DNA of 64,000 bases. It comes from Agapetus fuscipes (taxonomy: Eukaryota > Arthropoda > Insecta > Trichoptera > Glossosomatidae). Shown in pieces: positions 21,654 through 33,871 of the stretch. The stretch lies in contig OX637356.1 of assembly GCA_951799405.1 (NCBI GenBank), forward strand, positions 10,811,229 through 10,875,228. The letters are read 5' to 3'. The notes below the pieces were generated by a model. That model was not told where the DNA came from. It saw only the letters and a list, made by a program, of their open reading frames with translations, and made no database searches. Positions within the stretch are counted from its first letter, which is position 1. Each line of letters opens with the position of its first letter. The position numbers and the translations under genes were made by a program.

Positions 21654-22125
21654 CGGGGCTATTCTTAGACATTTTAGTCGTCGGTTGAGCCCACGCTTTG
21701 ACAAACTAATGATGCATTTGTATGAAGACCTGCCAATCCGAGATGGCTGCAAGTGAACAGCTGATTTGTTTTCATACACAAATTGCAAAATTCGATAGGT
21801 CACAAAGATAGATTAAGACGATGCCAATGTCACCCCTGTTTCAGGGAAGGTCGGCAAAAGTTGTGGGGCTTATGTTCATTTGAGGTTTGAATTTTATTTG
21901 TAAGTACGCATTCAGCATTTGTAAGCGCGAAGTACACGTGTTGGTTTGTGGGTATACATCTATGAGCTTTAAATGAATATATCCTTGCAACTTAGATTAC
22001 AGATTATAGATTATTATACATAGATAGGTAAGAATGACCGTGCTGATGAAACTTCCAGCGCAGGCACCATTAGTTTGTCAAAGCGTGGGCTCAACCGATG
22101 ACTAAAATGTCTAAGAATAGCCCCG
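21654..22125. mobile_element. PIF/Harbinger-type MITE with about 60-bp terminal inverted repeats
   Basis: The left end (21654-21712) begins CGGGGCTATTCTTAGACAT. The right end (22067-22125) is its reverse complement with one or two changes. Both sides carry the 3-bp direct repeat TAA, the TWA target typical of PIF/Harbinger. There is no transposase. An RTE tail copy (21820-22014) has since inserted inside. Confidence 0.85.
21820..22014 (+). repeat. RTE-like 3' tail copy inside the Harbinger-type MITE
   Basis: Starts at GATGCCAATGTCACCCC and ends with ACTTAGATTACAGATTATAGATTAT. It is younger than the MITE around it. Confidence 0.8.
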
Positions 22126-22128
22126 TAA

Positions 22129-22651
22129 GAGTTCACCAAGTGAATAGTTGCACAGAAAACAGACGAACTTGGCGCATAATTGCCTCAAACAAGCTTCACC
22201 TAATATATTATAGAGTACATATACGTCACTCGTCCCGCATGAATGTGTCAGAAAGATACACACCTTTTTGAACCCTTATCCAAAAGACAACTGAAAGGTA
22301 TTCGATGAGGAAAAAAAGCGATAATACGAACTTATAACTGTCCTTTCTTTCCTTATCCATTATGAGGATGAGATATAATTTTTTTTATTTTCTGGGCATT
22401 TAGTATGATTTTAAATATATGCTTTGTGTCAAAATTTTGTGGAATACTTAATATTTGCACTGAATATTTTGTAATAATATTATTTATTTATGTATATAAT
22501 ACCAAATTTAAGCTGTTGTTTTCGTGTAAAAAAATAATAATATAAAACTCCTTGGTAAAAAACGTATTTATAAAATAGCAAAATAAGTGAATGTTTCTGA
22601 AAATAATTTTGGATGACTTTAGTAGTGGAAATTTAGTTAAATATAGTTTAT
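22129..22651. other. no recognised feature
   Basis: AT-rich, with an AATAATATTATTTATTTATG-like low-complexity patch near 22475. Confidence 0.35.
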
Positions 22652-22825
22652 AGTTTACTCAGCCTTCACAAGAACCTACCACCCCTTACCTTCCCCGTTC
22701 GCAGGAGAACCCGCACTGTAAGTGGTTGGCGTAAGGCCAGACTCCTTACTCTTGAAAATAAACTGAAACCTTTTTTATGGCAACGTGGTAAGTCGTGGCA
22801 CTATAAGTAAAGCTTAGCAGCGGTT
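22652..22825 (+). repeat. SINE-A, 3' half
   Basis: Starts at GTTTACTCAGCCTTCACAAG and runs to a diverged end; the head is missing. Confidence 0.6.
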
Positions 22826-22872
22826 TTTTTTCGTTAAAAATTTACGCGTTATTTAATACTAGGAACATGCTA

Positions 22873-23078
22873 ACCTATAATCTAAGTTGTAAAGATATAT
22901 TGCATTTAAGATTCATATTAAATGCATTTCCATAACCAGACACGTATAAGTTCACGCTTACAAATGCCGCATGTGGACTAACAACATAACAACCCAATCT
23001 CAAATCAAGATAAACCCTGCAACTCTTGCCGAACTTTCCTGAAAAAGGGGTGGCATTGGCAAAGTGACTCATGTTTTT
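22873..23078 (-). repeat. RTE-like 3' tail copy
   Basis: Good copy from the TATAATCTAAG tail to the GACTCATGTTTTTACAG block, where it stops short of the conserved start. Confidence 0.75.
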
Positions 23079-23263
23079 ACAGTGTACATACGATTAAAAT
23101 GAGAAAATTCTCGATTCTATTGAAGTCTGTGTAAACCTTTCATGTACTAGGGCATAGACTAGAAGTAAACAACGAAGCGTGATTTTGGCCCCTCAACTCG
23201 AATCATCCCCTCTAGAAATTGAGCTATCGACCAGATTTTGTAATTTCGTAACGATCCATGTCC

Positions 23264-24015
23264 GGTCGATAGCTCAGTTGGTAGAGTGCTTGCATTCTAT
23301 GCCGTGAGCTGGGGTTCGAATCCCGCCTAAGGTGTCAGAAATGATTTCCCTTTTCGGTGTTTATTTTAAGCTTTAAATAAAATAAAACCGACAAGGCTTA
23401 CTCAGCCATCACAATAAATTATTACCAGCCCCCTCAGGAGCTGAGAAACTCCCACTTCTCTGAAATGGTTGACGTAAGTACTTACCTGTAACAATAAAAT
23501 TGACAATTTGTCCACAACAATTTGTCAACGACGATACCATGTTGAAAGCACCGGTTCTTATCAGATCACCGAAGTTGAGCAACTTGGATGCTACTTGGAT
23601 GGGTTACCGCTCAGGTACACCGCGTGTCGTTGTCATCTTGGACAGATCCGTAGTCTAGTGGCAACACTTCGGACTCGTTAATGGAAGGTTGTGGATTCGG
23701 ATCCCGGCGGAGCACAAAAATATACCATTTATATTTCCAAAAATGCTCTTTGCTAGGTTGAAAAAAATCATAAAGCCTTTACCAAAGACCGGTCCCTAAA
23801 GGCCCATCCAGCCTTACAGCAACTGGGTCTTGCTTGCGTGTTGGCACTTTGTAGCGACGACCAAGCTCGTACACCCCTGCTGCACTACAGCAAGTGTCAT
23901 AGACCCCTAGGGTGTCTAGAATCTAGGGAGTCTCCCGCACAGGATTTCTTAAAAAAAAGGTTCACTTGCCTTCGGGGATAACGCGGCAAAGTTTCGCTAT
24001 ATGTGTAGCTTAGTT
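23264..24015 (+). mobile_element. SINE-A split by a composite 5S-SINE
   Basis: The 5' part (23264-23512) has a clean head: box A TAGCTCAGTTGGTAGAG and box B GGTTCGAATCC. The 3' end (GGTTCACTTG....GCGGCAAAG....TATATGTGTAGCTTAG) resumes at 23958-24015 after the 5S-SINE. The composite SINE is therefore the younger insertion. Confidence 0.8.
23526..23957 (+). mobile_element. composite 5S-rRNA/tRNA SINE, inserted in SINE-A
   Basis: It has the same architecture as 15863-16279. The 5S-like head is at 23526-23640, with a deletion around GCAACTTGGATGCTACTTGG relative to the other copy. The tRNA-like head is at 23645-23716, then body, distinct tail and a short A-run (23950-23957). Two full-length copies sharing all junctions show that this is a transposing unit and not a chance fusion. 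Confidence 0.85.
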
Positions 24016-24474
24016 GCGTTTTATCCTGTATTATTTCAAAGGAAATTTTCAGAGTGTAATTTATAATTTATTGCATAGATTATCTCTGGTCGATTTATGT
24101 TAACCCACGTCTGTGAATAGGCTTATTAATAATAAGGTCATTAATAAAATTTAGCGTCTTTCATACATTGAAGGGGTTGAGCTTTAATGAGGGTCGCATG
24201 TATAATATGTTGACATTTTTTATTTAAAGAAATAGTTCAGCTGTTAAGTTTTGATATTATGTTTAAGTGAGAAAATTCATGTACTTTGCTAATAAAAACC
24301 GTCTGACAGATTCCTCTAGTTTTTGAAAAAAAAGGGCATATTTTTGCTTTTACATTAGAAACTAAAAACCACTAGGTTAATGCAGTTCTCCCGTGAATTT
24401 GTTTTACAATACACTTATATTAATATGGCAAGGCTTCACGTATTTACATAAACATTTCTAGAAGATACACTTTC
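24016..24474. other. no recognised feature
   Basis: AT-rich unique-looking DNA. Confidence 0.35.
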
Positions 24475-24732
24475 TAATCATATCTAATCTAATCTAAGTT
24501 TCAAAGATATGTTACATTGGAGATTCACATTACATGCATTTTCACAACCAGACACGTACAAGTTCGCGTTTGCACATGCCGCATGTGAACCTACAACATA
24601 AAAACCAAATCTTAATGGGCATACACCCTGCAACTCTTGCCGTCCTTCCCTGAGACAGGGGTGACATTGGCAAAGTGAACCATTTTTACAGCATGGGTGG
24701 TCAGTCGCATACCAACCTATAAGTCAAGGAAC
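24475..24732 (-). repeat. RTE-like 3' tail copy, full block
   Basis: TTAGA-type tail (24480-24505) and intact start. It is very close to the 3' UTR of the 49386-52212 LINE, so it likely comes from that subfamily. Confidence 0.85.
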
Positions 24733-26235
24733 TTGGTTAAAAGATTTTTGTTATGCATTGATTATATAAATATATTTGAAATAAAAATAATTCCAACTAT
24801 AGCTTATTTTCATGTTGATTTTAATTGTGTAAGAGAAAAAGGTAATCTATGTTTTAGTTGATTTATAAAAAAATAAGTTAATAAAAAGTTTTGTGAAGTA
24901 TTTAAAAATAAGTGCGTTCATTATGTTTTTTTGAGTATTATAGTTAAATAGTTAGAGAGTTTACGACTAAGCATAAATAAGTAAAATTTAAGTTCTTAAA
25001 ACGAAAATTCCTACATAAATGTTATTCTATAAAATCTGTAACGATTTGTTCCAAATAAAATTCTTTCGAGAGGAAATCAGACGAAATATGAAACTGTTCA
25101 ACCTTCGAGATCGGATATCAAGTATAAATTCAATAATATACAAGTTTATAAAATACAGAAGGAAGTGTTATTTCTCGGCATTGCCTTCAAAATCAGGAAG
25201 TTTATTTCAAGCTTACGTGAATCACCAGAGAAGCAGCAGCCAAAGGCTTCACTTCAATAATCCAGATGTAACGTAGATTTAGAAAACAAGAAACTAAACA
25301 TATATAAACCAAACAATAAATAAAATCTCATTAAAATAACTTCAGTCCAAGAATACACAAGTTTCACTTCTTTGCATAATTATTTTTCACTTTTTAATTA
25401 GTCACAAAATACGCCCACTTAAAATTTATTTACTGTACACAAAAAACAACTTTCAAAATTCTAAAAAAAAAATTGTTTCTGATTGTATTATATCACACAA
25501 TTGTACACAGAGCGTCATTTTTAAATTTAAACACTTCAAAAAAAATCTTCACATTTTGAATATGTTTTTTTTTCTGAATATTTTTCGGATTTCATACAAA
25601 GTGCTACGACGCATCCGTAGCGTTTGAATATAACTGGCCCACTGACAAATACTCTCTACGCTTCTACGAGCTTTAGAAGATTGCCGCATGGCGACGCTTT
25701 TCCCATCTACGCTTTTCATTCAAATACAAAACTATAACCAAGAGCTTTTTTTTTTTGCTTTCGTAGACTGGTTATATCAGCGTTTGAATTTATCGCTCCG
25801 AAATTAAAGTTTGCCTCCACGCAAATAGGATTTTGTTATTTAAGAGTGAAATTAACGTACCTTTTTGCTGTAGAAGTGCTGCGAAATATTCTCCTGTGGT
25901 TTTTTTGGAAAAACTTGTGAATGCAACATACCTGAAACAATAAAAAATATTTTTTTAAGTGAATAGAATATTGCCATTAAAAAATTAGAATTAAAAATAT
26001 TTGTAATACTAATTGAACAAAGAAAATATAATTAAATATTAAATAAATAAATTTCAGTACACAAAAATATTTGGTGAGCGTTTTTGTGGCATGAATCACA
26101 CCTTAAAGCCTTCTAAATAAAAAAATGCAGAAAAAAATATACTTTTATTTTGACTGTCAAATTTTTTAAATCTTTTTCTTTCACTATAGATTAACTTAAA
26201 AAATAAAATAATAACACTTGAAAACCAAAATAAAA
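24733..26235. other. 1.5 kb without a recognised gene
   Basis: An 85-codon plus frame (25019-25276, basic, ending SSSQRLHFNNPDVT) has no domain I know. 25600-25830 has inverted and repeated GCGTTTGAAT and GGTTATAT words and somewhat higher GC, possibly an unnamed mobile element end. Confidence 0.35.
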
Positions 26236-26435
26236 TACTGGCAAGGTTTCCTAATTCATCGCAAGAAATGAGAATCAACCCCCTCGGGAGCTGGGAAACG
26301 CTCACATCAACTGAAGTAGTCGGCGTAAAGCCAGCCCCCTTATCTATGAAAATAAAAAGGTTCCGCTCACCACTTACCACCTTCATGGAAAACGAGACAA
26401 GAAGTTACTCTATAAGTCTAGCTTAGTCACTAGTC
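26236..26435 (+). repeat. SINE-A, 3' two-thirds
   Basis: Starts in the body and runs to AAGAAGTTACTCTATAAG....TAGCTTAG; the head is missing. Confidence 0.65.
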
Positions 26436-26456
26436 ACTTAACTTACGATGCTCTTA

Positions 26457-26698
26457 TCTAAATCTACATCTTAGTTGCAAACATATATCTCATTTGAGAT
26501 TCATATTAAATGCATTCCCACAAGCAGACACACATAATTTCGCGCTAGCACATGCCGCATATGTACCTACAATATAAAAACCCAATCTGAAATGAACATA
26601 AGCCCTGCAGCTCTTGCCGACATTCCTTGAAACAGGGGTGACATTGGCAAAGTGGACCATCTTCTACAGCATGGGTGGTCAGCCGCATACCAACTTAG
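26457..26698 (-). repeat. RTE-like 3' tail copy
   Basis: Nearly full block, ending at the CATACCAACTTA start. Confidence 0.8.
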
Positions 26699-27539
26699 GT
26701 AGGCACATATATTTAATTAAGAATTAGCCACCCTAGATCCAAACGTTATTATTTTTTTATGATAAAATATGTACCTACGATATAAATTTATTCATTGGAA
26801 TACGTACAAAATAAGTAGAATATGTTTTGGATGGGGTATTTTAGCGATAGACGACCAATGTGCCAAAAACAGAATTCAAACGTCTTCATCTTTACAAATG
26901 TCTATCAATTCATTTACCTTCATAAACAGAGCTTCTTTGGGACAAAACCATCCATCAAATGGTCTTCAAATCTACCCACAGCATCTGTATTTTATTTCGC
27001 ATGTAATATTCAAAAAAATAAAAAGACATTTCACAAAAAAGACAGGGAAGAGATCAAGTATATTTCGGGGAGGATTCGGGGGAATAATCCAGAAAAATGG
27101 TGCTCTTGTGTTAGTGAAATATTGAGAAATTTATGAACGCTGCCGATATCCAATAAGATGAATTTGTAGGCAATGTTTTCGGGCGTCATGTTTGGGAGAT
27201 GTGTTGGAAAGAATCGGGCGCGGGTAGAGCTTTCCACAAATTTCAGACATTATTCAAAAACGTCAAAAGATTATGCGGTTGTATGAAGGTGAATGTGAAG
27301 TATACGTAAGTATTCTTACGTAATAGTACATGCTTACTAACTTGGTTAACGAACAATTTGGGATACGAAGAATCTGGTCTAATTTCGAACTTTCAATGTT
27401 ACGAGAATCCATACTGAAATTGGATTTGATGTGTAACAAAGATCTTTTAAAATCATTTTTTATTTGCCCGATTCCCAATCAAACATTTTTATAAAAGTAC
27501 GACGCACTTTCTAGACACATTTAATATGAAGCCATACGC
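26699..27539. other. no recognised gene
   Basis: Two overlapping plus frames (26769-27125, 118 codons; 26822-27136, 104 codons) and short minus frames exist. The 104-codon frame ends KKDREEIKYISGRIRGNN, which looks protein-like, but I recognise no family and see no clear splice sites. Confidence 0.35.
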
Positions 27540-27975
27540 TACTAAGATACACAAATAGTGTAACTTCTTGTCGCATTTTCCCCAAAGGGGTCCGGTCGAT
27601 AGCTCAGTTGGTAGAGTGCTTGCATTCCATGCCGTGAGTTCGGGTTCGAATCCCACCGAGGCGAGGGTGTCAGAAATGATTTCCCGTTTCGGTGTTTATT
27701 TCAAACTCCAAAATAAAATACCGGTTTACTCAGCCTTCACAAGAAATGAGTACCAGCCCTCTCGAGAGCTGGGAGCCCACACTACAACTTAAGTGGTTGG
27801 CGTAAGGCCGGCCCCGTTACCTGTATAAATAATAAGGATCAACTCGCCACATGCGATATGTGTAGCTTAGTTGCGTTGCGGGTCGCATGTAGCCAGCGGA
27901 GCCAATTTATTTGTACAGGTAAGGCCACCGGCCTTACGCCGACCACTTAAATTGAAGTGGAAGGATACCACCATT
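27540..27975 (-). mobile_element. SINE-A (outer), split by another SINE-A
   Basis: The minus-strand SINE-A appears as 27540-27592 (3' end region) and resumes at 27880-27975 with the adjoining body. The gap is filled by a plus-strand SINE-A. Confidence 0.75.
27593..27879 (+). mobile_element. SINE-A (inner), best-preserved copy, 5-bp target duplication
   Basis: The head is CGGTCGATAGCTCAGTTGG with box B GGTTCGAATCC; the body is complete and the end is TATGTGTAGCTTAGTTGC. It is flanked by GGGTC on both sides (27588-27592 and 27880-27884), a target-site duplication. A 74-codon frame across the head is not a gene. Confidence 0.85.
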
Positions 27976-28644
27976 TTTTTTGTAAATAATGTTATCTTTG
28001 TTTCTGAAGGTACCGATTCTCATTCTTTGTTACGTTTAAGTGAACCTTACCGTAACTAGAGCTGCAAGAAACATGCTATTGAGAAATATCAATTGCTATA
28101 GAGAACTAGCTTTAGAGAAATCTCAAATAGGATACAGCCCAAACCTTAAATTCAGGGAGCAGACACTCTTAAAACTAAGCAATTTATTCAAAGTTCTTCT
28201 CTGATTAGTCTTTAAAAAGATATAGAAAATACAAAAGTAACATAATTTTTTTGATTAACGAACTTTTGCGTTTACGAACGGCAGATATGAAATGTATTCA
28301 GAGTAGCCACTACGTGTATGTTCACGCTTATACATATATCGCACAGAAAACTGAGAAGAGTCACGCAGTAAAACTGCTTCAGTCTGTGATTTATCATAAA
28401 AACTTCTTCCCCGAAATTCGGTTAAGGAGTAATTCGTATTTTTCATGCCAAGAGGTAGTTTGGTCGTTTGGATTGTCCGAAAATTTCAACTTTATATTTA
28501 ATCTTTCAAACAACAGTGAAAGGGAATGAAGGTCACAAATATATTTCCATTTAAGGTAACAAACTACATATTTCTTTGAAATAGGTTCACAATCTAAGTT
28601 GTGCAGAAATTTTATTTGTGAACAAATCAATAATTATTTAATTA
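27976..28644. other. no recognised feature
   Basis: Unique-looking. 28578-28605 carries a lone AATCTAAGTTGTGC, a possible remnant of an RTE tail. Confidence 0.35.
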
Positions 28645-28910
28645 ATTAATCTATGTTGCAAATATATTTTCACATTTAAAATGAACATGAATAAATGTAT
28701 GTCCAGAAATAGAGAGGTGTAATTTTGTACTTAAAAATGCTGCATGTGTACTTACAAATTAAAAACTAAACCTCAAATGAACATAAACCCTGCAACTTTT
28801 TCGACCTCCCCTGCAACAGGGGAGGTCGGAATTACATTGGTAGAGTGAACCATTTTTTACAGCATGTTTGGTCAGCCCCATACCAACTCATTAATCAAGG
28901 GATTATAATT
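28645..28910 (-). repeat. RTE-like 3' tail copy with small internal duplication
   Basis: The GACCTCCCCTGCAACAGGGG block is followed by a second AGGTCGGA, giving a local palindrome at about 28804-28830. The start is intact (AATCAAGGGATTA). Confidence 0.75.
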
Positions 28911-29303
28911 ATAATGATAATTCATAAAAGAAAAAACATAAACGGAAAAGTAATATTTTTTCAAAGAAGTATAAACATGTTTCTTTTCAAAACCAAAAAT
29001 ATGTAAACATAAGGTTTTGCTTTTAATCAACTTTGTTTAAAGTTGCCTTCAAAGTGAAAATTTCATCAAAACTACTTCTTTGGTAAAAGAGTACGTGCCC
29101 GGCGCAGTCGGAAAACCTCTTTCATGTTTTTCTTGCAACTTGTAAATGTTTCTGAGAGTTTTTTCGTAAACTTTTTTCACCTTTCAGCTTTGATTTATTT
29201 TCCAAATACAAGCAGACTACTAATCTTAGTAGTATTTTTGTATTTTTGATTTCTAAAGAAATTTGTAAATTGTTCATATTTTTTTTTTGGTAATCACACT
29301 TCA
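28911..29303. other. no recognised feature
   Basis: AT-rich; a 60-codon minus frame at 29122-29304 has no domain. Confidence 0.35.
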
Positions 29304-29550
29304 TGTACCCTCTGTAAGCTTGGTCGTTGCTATAGAGTGCGAAAATTTATAAAGCAAGACCCAGTTTTTTAAGGCTGGATGAAGCTTGGATAAACAGTCT
29401 TTGAAAAAGGCAAATAGTTATTTCAAACCAGTAAACAGCATATTGAAAAGTTAATGATTTTCATTTTATTTGCACTCAATCGGGGTTCAAATCCATAAGC
29501 TTTCGATAACAACTCTTTAGCGTTAATCACTAAGCTACGAGCTGGTTTAA
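29304..29550 (-). repeat. SINE-B, old copy
   Basis: Head, body and part of the end are present but strongly diverged (box B GGTTCAAATCC is at about 29483-29496 on the plus strand, read inverted). Confidence 0.6.
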
Positions 29551-30365
29551 AATATAAGCATTTGTTAAGGTCATACCGTCTTGAAATAATACATTCGTTT
29601 AAGACTGATTGTTCATACAGAAAAATAAATTAAGGCCTTAATTAAGATTACTCTTTTTCAGTTTAAAACCTGAAACATTTTCAGGACTAAAATGGTTCGA
29701 TAAAAGGATGCATCATGCGTCAGAGAGAACATACATGCGTTTGCTAGTGTAGGTGTATTGCGTATCCATCTAAAATGTTAGAACTTCGTTACAACTTCGA
29801 TTAATGATTATTAAGAATAGTCAAAGCGTATCATAAAAGAGTCCAACGGTAATAAACAAAAATAACATGGAATAATCTTTGCACAGATAATAAATAAAAT
29901 ATCAGAATGACTCGGCAAATAAATAACACAACTGTTTATCTACAATAGAAAACAAAGAGATTGTTTGTTCGAGAACTTTCCAGGCTTTTATTATTAAATA
30001 GGTGAAATTCTGACATCTCCAAATGACTTGGCCAACGTGATAAATTTATCTTGTTTCACAGCCTACGAGTTATAATGGTAATATATCGTTTTCCCTTATC
30101 TTGTGAAAGAAAAATATCGACTATTACTCGATTCTCGTAATAAAACAAGGTTTTACTTGTATTAACAGCAAAGCTATGTACCTACTTTTGAGGGAGAAAG
30201 GAAAAAAAATAAAAAATTGTGTGGCATACTAAAAAAATCTCTTTGCTTTTACGAATCGAGATGAATGTAGTATATTTATATAAGGCTTGAGCTTTAGAAA
30301 TTAAGGTTTTTTTATGTTTTTTAGTATTAAATGATTCATATAGTAAGAGTCCATTTCATCCAATA
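29551..30365. other. no recognised feature
   Basis: AT-rich unique-looking DNA with no frame of interest. Confidence 0.35.
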
Positions 30366-30535
30366 ATCTAGATAATGTAAGTTCGCGCTTACAAATACTG
30401 CATGTGTACTTACAGATTAAAAACAAAAACAGAGACATAACTGCAACTTTTGCCGACCTTCCCTGAAAAAAAGGTGACATTGGAAAAGTGAACCATTTTT
30501 TAACAGCCTCATACCAACCCTAATCTCATGGGATA
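30366..30535 (-). repeat. RTE-like 3' tail copy, shortened
   Basis: Lacks the TTAGA end and has a deletion between the TTTTTTAACAG and CCTCATACCAACC blocks. Confidence 0.65.
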
Positions 30536-30694
30536 CAATATCAAGTCATGAATATATATAAAACACAAATTATTCCATAAACATTCACAAAAAAAAATCA
30601 ATTTATTTTTAAATATAGGTACATTGCTATCACACGTGCTTTCACCAAAACAAGCATATTCAAGAAGAATTAGAAGAGATTTTTTTTTCGATGA

Positions 30695-31088
30695 GCCATG
30701 TTTTGTGTGAATCACACCTCAAGAACCCTCTGCAATCATGGTCGTTGAAGAAAATACCAATTCTCAAACAAGACCCAATTTCTGCAAGGCTGGATGGACC
30801 TTTGGTGACCGATCTTTGGTAAAAGCAAATGAATTTTTAATCGCAGCGAAGACCAAACTTAATAGACGGTAATCGTACTCATGACATGATGATGATAAGT
30901 TGATGATTTCTTTAAAGCGCCGTTTCGTGATGTAGTCACTACAAGGGCGCTTGTGCAAATGATGCCAGAAATTTGCTTGTCTTCAGTGCATTCCGGAACT
31001 TTCCATGGTCCTCTAGCTCTCTCACATGATGAACATGACCTTCCATTTACAAGTCCTCAGCGTTAACCATTAGACTAGAAACCGGTCC
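30695..31088 (-). repeat. SINE-B with an internal insertion of about 140 bp
   Basis: The end and body lie at 30695-30885 and the head at 31035-31088 (GACCTTCC....CTAGAAACCGGTC). Between them is foreign sequence, 30885-31035 (TGATGATGATAAGTTGATG and onward), of unknown origin. Confidence 0.6.
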
Positions 31089-31622
31089 CAGATCTGTATG
31101 AGATGCATGCACGCTTAGAATTTTCCAGATTATGTCGTAATTTTATTTTTTGGGATTTTTCGATTCTGTTTGATTTTGGCTCACTGAATTTTGCGTTATA
31201 CTGTACCCAAAATTTTAAACACTATGTTAAACTGAACAAGAACGCTTACAAAAATAATGTATGAAAACCAAAATAGCAGCTCTTGAGAGCGTATTAGATA
31301 ACATAAAATTGGTGGTTGAGTTTCAACGCGATATTTTTTTTAGTTGGGGTACAGAAAGGCGGTTTGAAAAATTGAGTATTGGATACGGGCCAAGCTATGG
31401 CATATTGAGTGGTCCGTTTCTTCAAAGCCAAAAACTGGCTGTGGAAAATAAACGAGAAAAAAAAACTAGCGACAAACAATCCCATCCGACGTTGGAAAAT
31501 TTATTTAAATGGTTGTTTATTTTGTCCCACGAGGTCGTTTGTCTTCCTGCTGGTGTAATGCGACAGGTTGGATTTTAATGGAAATTTGTCTATTTGAGAA
31601 TTTCGGAATTAATGTTTTTGTG
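31089..31622. other. no recognised gene
   Basis: A 105-codon plus frame (31261-31578) has no recognised domain. Confidence 0.35.
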
Positions 31623-31805
31623 CGGTCGATAGCTCAGTTGGTAGAGTGCTTGCATTCCATGCCAAGAGCTCGGGTCCGAATCCCACCGAGGGTGTCACGA
31701 AATGATTTCCCGTTTCGGTGTTTATTTCATGCACCAAAATAAAATGCTGGCAAGGTTTGCTTAGCCTTCGCAAGAAATGAGTACCAGCCCCCTTCGGTGA
31801 CATGT
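31623..31805 (+). repeat. SINE-A, 5' two-thirds
   Basis: Clean head (box A TAGCTCAGTTGGTAGAG; box B GGTCCGAATCC), then body to GAGTACCAGCCCCCTTC, where it is cut off. Confidence 0.75.
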
Positions 31806-31851
31806 GACCGTAATGTCCATGACCGAAAAGTCGTTTGATCGAACTATCACA

Positions 31852-32108
31852 TTCCTTGACTTATAGGCTGGTATGAGGCTGACAGCCTATACTGTGAAAA
31901 ATGGTTCACTTTGCCAATGTCAGTCTTCTCTGTTTCAGGGAAGGTCTGCAAAAGTTATAGTGTTAATGTTCTTTGGAGGTTTGGTTTTAACTTGTCAGTA
32001 GGTACACATTCGGCATTTGTAAGCGTGAACTTACATGTATCTGCTTGTGGTAATGCATGCCATTTGAATTTTAATGTAATTTACCTTTGCAACTTAAATT
32101 ACTTATTA
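31852..32108 (+). repeat. RTE-like 3' tail copy, full block
   Basis: Starts ATTCCTTGACTTATAGG. The tail is reduced to a single ACTTAAATTA. Confidence 0.75.
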
Positions 32109-33871
32109 TTGTAGATCGGTTGACTGAATTGTCCGTGACCGATGTGTCTGTGGACGAGTTATTTTTAAAAATTATTTTTTAAAATCACATTATAAAGATT
32201 TCTAACAGTAGGTACGCTTCTCATATGTACACTTACGGTGTTATTCTAACAGTAAATCCATGGCTCAACCACCACTTATACGAATTATCCATACAAAAAA
32301 GACGATGGTCCATGGCTCAGCTCTGGCTCAAATTTGTTGTGAAAAACCCCGTCTACTCCACTTAGTGTACTTTATCAAAACTCAAAAAGAAAAACTGTTT
32401 TTTTTTTTTTTGTATTGGAGCAGTTAGCTGGTTATACTCGTATGTACGAGTATGTTATATTTCAGAACTTTTTGTGTTTAAAAAAAATCGTACAAACTCA
32501 AAACACAGCGTTTGCAAAAACTGTTTAGAAACTAAAACGCCAACTAAAGGCGCTATTAGAATTTACATTGCTTTGTTGTTAAACGCGGTGGTTGAGTTTA
32601 AGCGTAGAGTGTAATACTTGGGGTAAGGGTGGTATTAATCGCAGTAACTGCAGGTTCCCGGCTAAAGCAGCTACGGTAACCATAAATCTAGAGATACTAT
32701 TCTGAACGGTAGAAAAATAGAATTGTAGAGCGATAGAAAAATAGAATCGTAGATATCCGATGGAACTTGCCAAATAAAGGGTAAAATAAACTTACTTCAT
32801 CACTAATAAACTATTGAAAAGGTGGTACAACTTTCAAGAGTGAAAGTCTCGAAATATCTGCCGATCATTAGGTAAATTAAAATCTATAATATAAGGTTCC
32901 GTGTGAACAGCTGACTCATTGTTAAATATTATCCATTACATTTGAAAAAGCTTGAGCAAAAAAAAGTGAATTAAACTTAGTTTTTTCTATTCAATTTATA
33001 AAAAATACAATGGACTTTCACGGTGTTAACCGACAAACTCTTAAGAATAAAAAAAATGTAAAAAAAATGTAAAAAAAATGTATCTACCTGTTCAATTTAA
33101 ATGCAGAGTATTTTGACTACTCCAAGGAAGAAGGAAGAAACTCCGAAATTTAGGTTTTTGACTTATTTGCATTTCTAAAGGTAACAAATCATTATCTTCA
33201 TTCCAAGATGACAGCCGTGTCTCTATCTCTTTTAAATTTGTCAATAAATGAATGTAAAAATTAGTTAAGGCATTGTTCTCTATGGAATAAATAACATTCC
33301 ATTGGCTTTCCTGCAAAACTATTTTTATTGACTTAGTGCTTGCTGTCTTCCTTGGAGCCGTCGATTTGATAGTTTGATAAGCTATCAATTATAATAACAA
33401 TTAATATTAATTATAAAAATAAATAGTTTAAAAAAATCACCTTGTCACAAAAAGTTCAAAAATTACAACATCTTCTTTCAAGTTTCATATTTATTTCAAT
33501 TGTTTCCGAAGTTTAGCCGATTTTTCTGATTTACCAAACGCAACAAAAAATCAAGAAAAAATAAATCTCCACAATGGAGCTATTATCTATTTACATCCAA
33601 AAACATGGGTAAAAGCTCGAATTTATTTGCTGTATACATTTTATTTGGAAGGGCCCGTGTTACTTGATGAGACGGAGTGCAGATTGAGTTTTTCGGACGC
33701 CTTTATACCGGTCCACAGGGTGACTGCAAATAAATGGACGGAATTGAATAATAACCCAAGTCTTATTGGTCTCAAGTGGCGCCGAGTACAGCATACAAAA
33801 CAACGGTCACCCTGTACCACACCAAATAGAATTACTCTAGATAAATATTAACCGGGTCTTATAATAATAAC
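32109..33871. other. 1.7 kb without a recognised gene
   Basis: 32120-32160 echoes the GACCGATGTGTCTGTGGAC minisatellite wording of 11035. 32500-32640 is a MITE-like patch (AACGCC....GGCGCTATT, then AAACGCGGTGGTTGAG). 33052-33082 is (ATGTAAAAAA)n. A 98-codon minus frame (33092-33388) is unassigned. Confidence 0.4.

Noticed and set aside
27593..27670. A possible tRNA gene
   Set aside because: Box A and box B are good, but the arms do not fold as a tRNA and the sequence runs on into the SINE-A body; the same head is repeated many times.
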